This document shows positions 15,344 to 23,341 of a stretch of 64,000 bases of DNA, piece by piece. Source of the stretch: Rhodococcus gordoniae (GTDB lineage Bacteria; Actinomycetota; Actinomycetes; Mycobacteriales; Mycobacteriaceae); assembly GCF_001646655.1 (NCBI RefSeq), contig NZ_LPZN01000002.1, positions 124,001 through 188,000 of the forward strand. Reading direction: 5' to 3'. The notes under the pieces are model-generated. The model did not search any database, had not been told where the DNA came from, and was given only the letters and a program-made list of their open reading frames with translations. Position 1 is the first letter of the stretch, and every line of letters begins with the position of its first letter. Made by a program: the position numbers and the translations under genes.

Positions 15344-17719
15344 ATGCTGAACCGTGACCGGCGGTCCGACTACGACGAAGGCGACCTCGAGGTCGGAGAC
15401 CGGAAGAAGGCCGCAGCGGGTGTCACCGGCGTCGCCGTGGCGGTGAAGCGATCCCTCGAGCAGATGGGACTGATGCGTTCCGCCGAGACACTGCTCGAGT
15501 TGAACCAGGCCGAAGGGTTCGACTGCCCGAGCTGCGCGTGGCCCGATCCCGACCCCGGTCATCGCAAGATCGCCGAGTTCTGCGAGAACGGTGCCAAGGC
15601 CGTCGCTGAGGAGGGCACCACGCGACGCGCCGACCCCGGGTTCTTCGCGCGGTACAGCATCGCGGAACTGGCCGGGCACAGCGAGCTGTGGCTCGGCAAG
15701 CAGGGCCGCATCACGCATCCGATGGTCAAGCGGCCCGGCGCCACGCACTACACCCCGATCGAGTGGGACGAGGCCTTCACCCTCATCGGTGAACAGCTGA
15801 AGTCGCTGGACAGCCCCGATCAGGCCACCTTCTACACGTCCGGACGGGCATCGAACGAAGCGGCCTTCGTGTACCAGCTGTTCGCGCGGGCGTTCGGGAC
15901 GAACAACCTGCCCGACTGCTCGAACATGTGCCACGAGTCCACGAGCATCGCGCTGCAGGAGTCGATCGGCATCGGCAAGGCCAGCGTCACGCTCGACGAT
16001 GTGCACCACGCCGAGCTGATCATCCTGCAGGGACAGAACCCCGGCACCAACCACCCGCGCATGCTCACCGCACTCGAAGAGGCCAAGCAGAACGGCGCGA
16101 AGATCCTGACGATCAACCCGCTGCGCGAAGCGGGGCTGGTCAACTTCCGGAACCCGCAGACACCGCGCGGCGTGCTCGGTCGGGGAACGGATCTGTCCGA
16201 CCTGCATCTGTCGATCAAGGTGAATGGCGACCTCGCGCTGCTGCAGGCGTTCGGGTCGCTGCTCGTCGAATGGGACGCGCTCGACCACGACTTCGTGCAG
16301 AGCCACACCCGGGGATTCGACGAATGGGTCGAACACGTCCGGGACATCGACTGGGACGAGGTGGTCGCCGCGACCGGCCTGTCGCGTCAGCAGATCACCG
16401 AGGCCGCGCAGATGGTGCGCCGCTCGAAGGCGACGGTCTTCTGCTGGTCCATGGGGATCACTCAGCACCGCAACGCGGTCGCGACCATCAAGGAGATCTG
16501 CAACCTCGCGTTCGCGCAGGGCAACATCGGCAAGCGCGGCGCGGGGTTGATGCCGGTGCGTGGTCATTCGAACGTTCAGGGCGACCGCACGATGGGGATC
16601 TGGGAACGCGCACCGCAGAGTTTCCTCGACGCGATCGAGAAGGAGTTCGGCTTCGATCCTCCTCGTGAGAACGGTTACGACACGGTCGATTCGATCAAGG
16701 CGATGCGCGACGGCAAGGTGCGGTTCTTCCTCGGCCTCGGCGGCAACTTCGTGCAGGCGGCGCCGGACACCGCCGTCACCGCCGAGGCGATGGCAGGCAT
16801 CGACATGACGGTGCACATCTCGACGAAACCCAACCGCTCCCATCTGGTCTGCGGCAGAACAGCATTGATCCTCCCGACGCTCGGGCGTACCGACAAGGAC
16901 GTCCAGGCCTCGGGACCGCAGTTCGTGTCGGTCGAGGACACGACGTGTGCCGTCCACGCCTCGCGGGGGCCGCTGAAGCCGCCCGGTGGGCACGTGCGTT
17001 CGGAGGTCGCGATCATCACCGGCATCGCCGAGGCCACGCTCGGCGACCGCTACGGGATCGACTGGAAGGCGATGCGCGACGACTACGCGAACATCCGCTC
17101 GCGCATCTCCCGCGTCGTCCCGGGTTGTGAAGGCTACGAGGTCAATGTCCGGCGTCCGGGAGGGTTCATCCTGCCGCATCCGCCCCGCGATACCCGAAGC
17201 TTCGAGACCGATTCGGGTAAGGCGGAATTCGCCGTTTCGCCGGTGGAGGTGGTTCAGGTCCCGCCGGGGCATCTGCTGCTGCAGACGATGCGCAGTCACG
17301 ACCAGTTCAACACCACCATCTACGGCCTCAGCGACCGCTACCGCGGGATCGAGGGCGGCCGTCGCGTCGTGTTCATGCACCGGGACGACATCGCCGCACT
17401 GGGTTTCGACGACGGAGACTTCGTCGACCTGTTCACACGATGGGACGGCGACGACCGCGAACGGTGCGCCACGAGGTTCCGGATCGTCGAGTACGACCTG
17501 CCGCGGGGAAGTGCGGCCACCTACTATCCGGAGACCAACCCTCTCGTCCCGCTCGATTCGACTGCGCTGAAGAGCAACTGCCCCACCTACAAGTCGATCG
17601 TGATCTCCCTGACGCCCGCCGGAAATCGCGACGACGAATGCCCGGACGTGCTCGGAACCGCGCCCGTCGGGTCGGACTGGTCGCACAAGACGACCCCGGA
17701 GCCGAAGCACCTGTCCTGA
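15344..17719 (+). CDS. FdhF/YdeP-family molybdopterin oxidoreductase
   Basis: 791 aa, in the formate-dehydrogenase-like family named after E. coli YdeP. Near the N-terminus is the family's FDCPSCAWPDP (one CxxC pair), not a full four-cysteine Fe-S motif. Further motifs are SNMCHESTSIAL for molybdopterin binding and a C-terminal molydopterin dinucleotide domain from about residue 650 (NTTIYGLSDRYRG). ATG 15344 has a strong GGGGAGAGG RBS. It has no Tat signal, so it is cytosolic. YdeP is linked to acid resistance in E. coli; activity of this branch is unproven. It is divergent from the FMN/Fe-S protein at 13650, a possible electron partner. Confidence 0.92.
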   Translation: MLNRDRRSDYDEGDLEVGDRKKAAAGVTGVAVAVKRSLEQMGLMRSAETLLELNQAEGFDCPSCAWPDPDPGHRKIAEFCENGAKAVAEEGTTRRADPGFFARYSIAELAGHSELWLGKQGRITHPMVKRPGATHYTPIEWDEAFTLIGEQLKSLDSPDQATFYTSGRASNEAAFVYQLFARAFGTNNLPDCSNMCHESTSIALQESIGIGKASVTLDDVHHAELIILQGQNPGTNHPRMLTALEEAKQNGAKILTINPLREAGLVNFRNPQTPRGVLGRGTDLSDLHLSIKVNGDLALLQAFGSLLVEWDALDHDFVQSHTRGFDEWVEHVRDIDWDEVVAATGLSRQQITEAAQMVRRSKATVFCWSMGITQHRNAVATIKEICNLAFAQGNIGKRGAGLMPVRGHSNVQGDRTMGIWERAPQSFLDAIEKEFGFDPPRENGYDTVDSIKAMRDGKVRFFLGLGGNFVQAAPDTAVTAEAMAGIDMTVHISTKPNRSHLVCGRTALILPTLGRTDKDVQASGPQFVSVEDTTCAVHASRGPLKPPGGHVRSEVAIITGIAEATLGDRYGIDWKAMRDDYANIRSRISRVVPGCEGYEVNVRRPGGFILPHPPRDTRSFETDSGKAEFAVSPVEVVQVPPGHLLLQTMRSHDQFNTTIYGLSDRYRGIEGGRRVVFMHRDDIAALGFDDGDFVDLFTRWDGDDRERCATRFRIVEYDLPRGSAATYYPETNPLVPLDSTALKSNCPTYKSIVISLTPAGNRDDECPDVLGTAPVGSDWSHKTTPEPKHLS

Positions 17720-17726
17720 CCGGCGG

Positions 17727-18725
17727 TCAGGACGCCTCGAATGTGCCTTCGCGCAGCAGGGTCTCGGCCGTCACGAAGGCCGCAGCGCGTCGCCTCACGG
17801 TGGGCGGCGCCGGTGGGTTGCCGTTCCACTGGTCGAACAGGGTGCTCAGGCTCAACGCGATGCGCTCCGGCGACTCCCAGTGACGCCACGCATCGAAGTC
17901 TCTCGTGCGCACGAGCATCCGCGCTGTCTCGAGCGGAGTGAGTCCGGCCCGGTAATGATCGTGGGCGGCGTCGCGCAGCCACAGCCAGTAGTCGCGCAGT
18001 GCTCGGATCTCCGCCGCACCGCAGGTCGGTCCGTGTCCGGGCACGTACACCGCGGCGTCCCAGCCGAGCAGACGGTCGAGCGCCGACAACCAGTTGTCGA
18101 GCGGGCCGTGCCACAGGATCGGAGTCGAACCGATGAACAGCAGGTCGCCGGTGAAGACCACGCCGGCGTCGGGGACACGGGCGACGAGGTCGCCGGCCGT
18201 GTGGCACGGCCCGAGCTGCTCGAGTTCGACCACGCGACCACCGATCTCCAGAGACAGCGAGGTCGTGAAAGTGGTGTCGGGCATCCGGGGTGTGCGACGG
18301 GGAAAGCGGGCGTCGCCGCGGACGCGCGCCATGTAGGCACCTGCCGCGCCGATCGGTCCCGGCAGCCGCCGGATCAGCGAGCCCGTGCCCGCAAGCACCG
18401 TGAGGGCGCGCGGTGGAAGATCTTCGCGCATGGCGTCCAGTGCGGCGGCGCTGGTGATGATCCGTGTGTCGGATGGCAGCGTGTCGTTGCCCCACCAGTG
18501 GTCGCCGTCGCTGTGCGTGTTCACGACATCGGTGATCGGAGCATCGGCGACGAGCGGTGTCTGCACCTCGGCGATACGTCGCGCCCACTCGACATCCCAC
18601 ACCGTATCGACGACCAGCGATGCCGATCCCGGGGAGACGATCAGTCCCGTGTTGGCCTCGCCCCAACCGCCCGGTGTGCGCACGAACGCCCAGACACCGT
18701 CACCGACCTGCTGTAACCCGCTCAT
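17727..18725 (-). CDS. MBL-fold metallo-hydrolase with variant metal motif
   Basis: 332 aa. The beta-lactamase-fold metal motif appears as NTHSDGDHWWGN (H71, D73, D75, H76): the second histidine of HxHxDH is replaced by aspartate. Later ligands are GPCHTAGD and FTGDLLF, and PGHGPTCG closes the site. This variant occurs in a subset of MBL proteins, so it is not a defect. ATG 18725 follows GGAAGG. It is convergent with the FdhF/YdeP-type gene (7-bp gap) and divergent from tspO. The substrate is unknown. Confidence 0.88.
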   Translation of the reverse strand: MSGLQQVGDGVWAFVRTPGGWGEANTGLIVSPGSASLVVDTVWDVEWARRIAEVQTPLVADAPITDVVNTHSDGDHWWGNDTLPSDTRIITSAAALDAMREDLPPRALTVLAGTGSLIRRLPGPIGAAGAYMARVRGDARFPRRTPRMPDTTFTTSLSLEIGGRVVELEQLGPCHTAGDLVARVPDAGVVFTGDLLFIGSTPILWHGPLDNWLSALDRLLGWDAAVYVPGHGPTCGAAEIRALRDYWLWLRDAAHDHYRAGLTPLETARMLVRTRDFDAWRHWESPERIALSLSTLFDQWNGNPPAPPTVRRRAAAFVTAETLLREGTFEAS

Positions 18726-18822
18726 ATCGTCCTTCCCGCCCGCCACCCTACCGACGTCCGTTTCCCGGATGTTCGGCTCGGGTAGCCCACGGGCAACCGT
18801 CCTCGACAGGAGCCGATACGAC

Positions 18823-19302
18823 ATGAGACTCAGCACCGTGCTCGCGACCGCCGCTGCTACGACGACCACCGCGCTCGTCGGATCGATCGCCTCCCAGGAC
18901 ACGAACTCCCGGTGGTACCGCAAGCTGCGCAAGCCGGGTTTCCAGCCCCCGGCCGTAGCGTTTCCGATCGTGTGGACCGCGCTGTATGCCGATATCGCAG
19001 TGACCTCGGCCGCCGCGATCGACGAGTACACCGAGGCCGACGACGACACGGGACGTCGCAATTACATCGCTGCGCTCGCCACGAATCTCGTCCTCAACGC
19101 GTCGTGGTCGTGGGTGTTCTTCAAGTGGCATCGGCTGATGCCTGCCACTGTGGTGGCCGCACTGCTCGCCGCCAGCACCGCAGATCTGACCCGCCGGACG
19201 GCCGCGGCGAATCCGGCTGCGGGTGCCGCGCTGGCTCCGTACTCGGCGTGGACGGCGTTCGCTACGCTGCTGACCGGACGGATCGCGCAGCTCAACCGCT
19301 GA
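18823..19302 (+). CDS. TspO/MBR-family membrane protein
   Basis: 159 aa with five hydrophobic helices. The TspO motifs are present: W-Y-x-K-L-x-K-P-G-F-x-P-P in the first loop (WYRKLRKPGFQPP), the FPIVWTALY helix, and NASWSWVFF in helix 4. ATG 18823 follows ACAGGAG. Bacterial TspO binds porphyrins and tryptophan derivatives and affects tetrapyrrole and oxidative-stress responses. It is monocistronic and followed by two broken genes. Confidence 0.93.
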   Translation: MRLSTVLATAAATTTTALVGSIASQDTNSRWYRKLRKPGFQPPAVAFPIVWTALYADIAVTSAAAIDEYTEADDDTGRRNYIAALATNLVLNASWSWVFFKWHRLMPATVVAALLAASTADLTRRTAAANPAAGAALAPYSAWTAFATLLTGRIAQLNR

Positions 19303-19311
19303 TCCGCGTGA

Positions 19312-19653
19312 GTCAGGACGGTAGATCGCGTTCGTGACATACGCGGCGACGTCGGCGTGGGTCATGTGCCGGGCGGGGGAGAGCAACTGGCTGAAGACCA
19401 CGCCCACCATGAATTCCACTGCTGTCTCCGGGGTCGGCCCGAGGTGCGCAGCCAGGGGTGGGCCGGTGATGTGCTTCAGTGCCCGCTCGGTGACGATGTC
19501 GACCAGTGTGCTGCCCCTTCGGAGCGGATGAGCCACGGTTCGTCGGCGAATCGCAGGCGACCGAGGACAAGTTGTTCGAGAGTGTCGAGCTCGTGGTTCA
19601 CGATGACGCCCAGCAGATGGCCCTTCGATGCGTACCGGCGATAGATGGTTGGA
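19312..19653 (-). pseudogene. Truncated and frameshifted TetR-family regulator
   Basis: Minus-strand fragments in two frames: TIYRRYASKGHLLGV and LRFADEPWLIRS in one, then STLVDIVTERALKH, EFMVGVVFSQLLSP and AAYVTNAIYRPD in the other, with the shift near 19515. These are the end of a TetR HTH and most of the ligand domain. The first helices are missing: the match starts abruptly at about 19653, where the oppositely oriented carotenoid-oxygenase remnant begins. Confidence 0.7.
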
Positions 19654-19658
19654 CCGTG

Positions 19659-20495
19659 GTGGTCGGCTGTACGGGCCCGCGACGATCCCGATTCCCGAGC
19701 TCGGATTCGTCCACGACTTCGCGCTGACCGATCGGCACATGGTGTTCGTGCTGGGACCCTTGCTGGTTCGGAATCCCGTCCCGGTTGCACTGGGGTTGCG
19801 CCCTTCGACGATGCGTTGTCGTACCGACCGGAACTCGGCACCACCATCGTCCTGGTGTCGCGGGACGGTGGTGACCCGGCGACCTTCGAACACGACGCGC
19901 TGTTCCACTTTCACGTCACCAACGCCCACGAGGCCGGCGATCGCACCGTCGTCGAACTCGTCGCGCACGATCCGGCCGGCGGCTGGGAAGGGTGGAACGG
20001 TCACCTGCGCAACTATTGGGGCGATGCCGGACCGGCCTTCGGCGGCACGCTCACTCGGCTGACCGTCGACCGCAGGGCCCGCCGCATCACCGCCACCGCG
20101 CTCGACGATCACGGATGCGAATTCCCTCGACTCGACCCGCGGTTCGCCACCACCGAGCATCGCTACAGCTACACCGCGTCGGCATCGGTCCCGGGAGGGG
20201 ATCCCGACTCGGTCACCATGATCGATCACCGTACGGGCACGACGAACCGGTACACGGCCGAGGCCGGCACCACCGTCTGTGAACCTCTGTTCGCACCGGC
20301 AGCGACGCCGAGGGCGGCGGCTGATCGCTGACGCTCGAACACCAGCCTGCGCGCAGGGGCAGCAGGCTTCTCGTCCTGCGCGCCGACCGACCGGGCGACG
20401 GACCGGTCGCGGCGGTGATCCTGCAGCACTACGTGCCGATGACCTCCCACGGCGCGTTTCGGCCCGACAGTGGCGCTACCTCCGACCGGCGGTAG
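19659..20495 (+). pseudogene. Carotenoid cleavage oxygenase (RPE65-family) remnant
   Basis: Three frames read in order give a carotenoid-oxygenase C-terminal two thirds. Frame one has GFVHDFALTDRHMVF with the iron-binding His (HDFALT). Frame two, from about 19800, has FHFHVTNAHE, a second His region. Frame three, from about 20335, has SRLLVLRADRP and MTSHGAFRPD, the final His near the C-terminus. Two single-base shifts and loss of the N-terminal third make this a pseudogene. It abuts the TetR remnant, so one event probably deleted the starts of both. Confidence 0.72.
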
Positions 20496-20523
20496 GCCGA
20501 TGGGCATCTCATTTCTGACGGAT

Positions 20524-21810
20524 CTACCGTTGCGGTTCAACCGGTTCCGGCTGGGACCTGAAGCGCCGACGTGTGGCGTAGATCAGCGCGCCCACTGCGA
20601 TCACGGCCGTACCGGTGAGCACCGATGAGCCGGGCAGCGTGAACGCCAGGGTCAGGCATCCGGCCAGCCCGAGTGAAGCGATGATGCGTCCGCGTCGCCC
20701 GCCGCCCGGAAGCGTCCAGGCGGAGGCGTTGGCGACGGCGTAGTAGACCAGCACCCCGAACGACGAGAATCCGATCGCGGCACGGACATCTGCGGTTGCG
20801 GCGACGACCGCGACGATCACTCCGACAGCGAGTTCGGCTCGATGTGGCACCGCGAACCGGGGGTGCACCGCGGCCAGCGCGTGCGGCAGATGCCGGTCCC
20901 GTGCCATCGCGAAGGTGGTGCGCGACACTCCCAGCACCAGGGCGAGCAGTGAACCCAGAGCGGCAACGACGGCCCCGGCGCGCACCACCGGCTCCAACCA
21001 CTCGACCCCGGCCGCGGTCACCACACTCGACAACGGTGCAGTCGCTTCGGCCAGCGTGCGAGGGCCCAGTACCAGCAGCGCGACCGAAGCGACCGCCAGA
21101 TAGACGAGCAGGGTGACGCCCAGTGCCATCGAGATCGCGCGCGGTATCGTGCGCGCCGGTTCGCGTACCTCCTCGCCGAGGGTGGCGATCCGCGCGTACC
21201 CGGCGAAGGCGAAGAACAACAACCCGCCCGCCTGCAGCACCCCGCCCACGGTGATGTCGGTGCCGAACCCGAGTCGGGTCACCTCGGTGGAGCCGGAGGT
21301 AGACCCTGCGACAACCACCGCGGCGAGTACGGCCAGCACGATCGCCACGATGATCCGGGTCGCCAGTGCCGACTTCTGGACACCGCGATAGTTCACCGCC
21401 GTGAGCAACACGACCGCGGCGACCGCAACCGCGTGCGCCTGCTCGGGCCAAATGTAGAGGCCGACGGTCAACGCCATGGCCGCGCACGAGGCGGTCTTGC
21501 CGACCACGAAACACCAGCCTGCCAGATATCCCCAGAACTCGCCGAGCCGTTCGCGTCCGTACACATATGTGCCACCGGAGACCGGGTACCGTGCCGCCAG
21601 CCGTCCCGACGAGGACGCATTGCAGTACGCCACGATTGCCGCCACCGCGAGCCCGATCAGCAGGCCCGACCCCGCAGCTCCGGCTGCGGGCGCCAGGGCC
21701 ACGAAGATCCCCGCCCCGAGCATCGATCCGAGGCCGATCACGACTGCGTCGGCCGCCCCGAGGCGCCGTTGCAACCCCTCGGGCGTGCCCGTCCCTGTCG
21801 TCTCCGACAT
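20524..21810 (-). CDS. APC-superfamily amino acid permease
   Basis: 428 aa and about 12 hydrophobic segments. The APC opening is visible (VIGLGSMLGAGIFVAL, then SGGTYVYGRERLGEFWGYLAGW) as is the EVREPARTIPRAI loop. ATG 21810 has AAGGAG upstream. It is divergent from an ArsR-phosphatase fusion over a 68-bp gap with an ArsR-type palindrome, so expression may respond to the same signal. The substrate cannot be assigned; an amino acid or amine is likely. Confidence 0.9.
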   Translation of the reverse strand: MSETTGTGTPEGLQRRLGAADAVVIGLGSMLGAGIFVALAPAAGAAGSGLLIGLAVAAIVAYCNASSSGRLAARYPVSGGTYVYGRERLGEFWGYLAGWCFVVGKTASCAAMALTVGLYIWPEQAHAVAVAAVVLLTAVNYRGVQKSALATRIIVAIVLAVLAAVVVAGSTSGSTEVTRLGFGTDITVGGVLQAGGLLFFAFAGYARIATLGEEVREPARTIPRAISMALGVTLLVYLAVASVALLVLGPRTLAEATAPLSSVVTAAGVEWLEPVVRAGAVVAALGSLLALVLGVSRTTFAMARDRHLPHALAAVHPRFAVPHRAELAVGVIVAVVAATADVRAAIGFSSFGVLVYYAVANASAWTLPGGGRRGRIIASLGLAGCLTLAFTLPGSSVLTGTAVIAVGALIYATRRRFRSQPEPVEPQR

Positions 21811-21839
21811 CACGGCTCCTTCGCGCGCATCCAAATTGA

Positions 21840-21855
21840 ATCAAAATGATTTGAT
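21840..21855. promoter_or_regulatory. ArsR-type operator candidate
   Basis: ATCAAA-ATGA-TTTGAT is a perfect 6-bp dyad with a 4-bp spacer, resembling the ATCAA...TTGAT sites bound by ArsR/SmtB repressors. It lies 23 bp before the ATG of the ArsR fusion and 30 bp before the divergent permease, inside an AT-rich pocket. Confidence 0.65.
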
Positions 21856-21878
21856 GTATCTGGTGCTATCATCGGGTG

Positions 21879-22637
21879 ATGGAGTCGGTGCGTCAACCTG
21901 TCCCGGCCTTCGTGCAGTTGGCCGCCCACCCGGTGCGGTGGCAGCTGCTCGCGGCGCTGTCCGGCGGCGACTATCGGGTCCGGGAGATGGTGTCACTGGT
22001 CGGGGAGCCGCAGAACCTCGTCTCCTATCACCTCCGCCTGCTCCGCGACGGCGGGCTGGTGCGGGCTTCCCGCAGCAGCTTCGACGGCCGCGACAGCTAC
22101 TACCACCTCGACCTCGACCGGTGCACCGAGATGCTGGCCGGCGTAGGTGCCGCACTGCATCCGGGGTTGGGGTGCAACCGCCCGCCTGTGACGTTCACAT
22201 CCGAGACGCCCTCACCGGTGCTGTTCGTGTGCACAGGCAACAGTGCGCGCTCCGCAATCGCAGAAGCTCTGCTCCGGCAGCGCACCGGCGGGACCGTCGA
22301 CACGACCAGCGCAGGCACCTGCCCGAAACGGAACATGCACCCGAACACGGTGCGGGTGCTGCGAGAAGAATTCGGGATCGACATCGCCGACCGACATCCC
22401 CGCCACCTCGACAGCCTCGCCGGCCGCCGGTTCGGCACGGTGATCACCTTGTGCGACAAGGCCCGCGAGGTATGCCCCGAATTCGACGGCGAGACTCGCC
22501 GGATCCACTGGAGTATCCCCGACCCGGCGGCGGCCGGCGGTGCCGACGAAGAGACCTATCCGGCCTTCCGTGTCATCGCGGCCGAGATCGACACCCGCAT
22601 CCGATATCTGTGCGAGACCCATGCCGTCACAACATGA
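21879..22637 (+). CDS. ArsR-type HTH fused to low-molecular-weight tyrosine phosphatase/arsenate reductase domain
   Basis: 252 aa. Residues ~5-95 are an ArsR winged helix (HPVRWQLLAALSGGDY, then NLVSYHLRLLRDGGLV). Residues ~110-252 form an LMW-phosphatase fold with the catalytic loop CTGNSARS (C118 to R124, Cx5R) and a downstream WSIPDPAA acid loop. There is no obvious metalloid Cys pair in the HTH part. The start is ATG 21879, or GTG 21876 one codon earlier; no clear RBS, so it may be leaderless. Such fusions are recurrent in actinobacteria. They may sense arsenate or a phospho-signal and remove it. A VOC protein gene follows 13 bp later. Confidence 0.9.
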   Translation: MESVRQPVPAFVQLAAHPVRWQLLAALSGGDYRVREMVSLVGEPQNLVSYHLRLLRDGGLVRASRSSFDGRDSYYHLDLDRCTEMLAGVGAALHPGLGCNRPPVTFTSETPSPVLFVCTGNSARSAIAEALLRQRTGGTVDTTSAGTCPKRNMHPNTVRVLREEFGIDIADRHPRHLDSLAGRRFGTVITLCDKAREVCPEFDGETRRIHWSIPDPAAAGGADEETYPAFRVIAAEIDTRIRYLCETHAVTT

Positions 22638-22650
22638 CCAGGAGCAACCG

Positions 22651-23037
22651 ATGACCACTACCGACGAATACGTCAGCGTCCGATACCTCGTCGACGACGT
22701 GCCCGCGGCCGTCGCCTTCTACACCCGTTATCTCGGCTTCACCGTGCTCACCTACCCCGCGCCCGCTTTCGCCGATGTGATCAGGGGTTCGCTGCGGCTG
22801 CTGCTGTCCGGGCCGGCGAGTTCCGGGGCCCGCGCCACCCCCGAGGAGTTCGCCGGTCCGGGCCGTAACCGGATCCACCTCGTCGTCGACGACCTCGACG
22901 CCGAGATCGCTCGCCTGCGTGGTGCCGGCATAGAACTCCGAAGCGATGTGGTGACCGGTCCGGGCGGTCGTCAGATCCTGCTCGCCGACCCCGCCGGCAA
23001 TCCGATCGAACTGTTCCAGCCGGCGGCCGACAGATGA
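22651..23037 (+). CDS. VOC-family (glyoxalase/bleomycin-resistance fold) protein
   Basis: 128 aa with one complete VOC unit: VRYLVDDVPAAVAFYTRYLG at the start, HLVVDDLDAEIARL in the middle and LADPAGNPIELFQP at the end. ATG 22651 follows CAGGAG. It is 13 bp behind the ArsR-phosphatase fusion, so probably in the same operon. VOC proteins near ars-type regulators include ArsI-like C-As lyases, but the vicinal Cys pair needed there is absent, so that role is not supported. Confidence 0.88.
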   Translation: MTTTDEYVSVRYLVDDVPAAVAFYTRYLGFTVLTYPAPAFADVIRGSLRLLLSGPASSGARATPEEFAGPGRNRIHLVVDDLDAEIARLRGAGIELRSDVVTGPGGRQILLADPAGNPIELFQPAADR

Positions 23038-23061
23038 CCGACCCCGAAGCGCCGACCCGCG

Positions 23062-23262
23062 ATGGGTGATGATGGAGGCATGCTGGAAACACCCGTCGTC
23101 ATCGGTATCGGATCCATCTGCGTGGGGTTCGTCTTCTTCATGCTCGCCGCGACGGGGACGCGATCACGCTGGGACAAGAAGATCACGATCACGCTGTTCG
23201 CGCTCGCCATCGTCTTCATGACGATCATCCCGGTGATCGGCGCGGTGGGGTTCGCGGCCTGA
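23062..23262 (+). CDS. Small two-helix membrane protein
   Basis: 66 aa (60 aa if the ATG at 23080 is used). Two hydrophobic helices (VVIGIGSICVGFVFFMLAA and TLFALAIVFMTIIPVIGAV) flank a basic loop (TRSRWDKK). I recognise no family. Codon use resembles the neighbours. It sits between the VOC gene and the phosphotransferase. Confidence 0.55.
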   Translation: MGDDGGMLETPVVIGIGSICVGFVFFMLAATGTRSRWDKKITITLFALAIVFMTIIPVIGAVGFAA

Positions 23263-23341
23263 CCCTCCACGGCCGAAGTACTCGCACACCGCGGATCACC
23301 GTGGGAGTATCCACCGCAGGAAACCGAACAGGGAGGTCCCG

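Noticed and set aside
14774-17710. Very long open frame on the minus strand opposite the FdhF/YdeP gene
   Set aside because: It is Arg/Val/Asp-rich with no domains and mirrors third-position GC of the sense gene; it is a shadow of high-GC coding.
22651-23037. ArsI-type organoarsenical lyase for the VOC gene beside the ArsR fusion
   Set aside because: The protein contains no cysteine pair to bind arsenic, so only a generic VOC call is supported.
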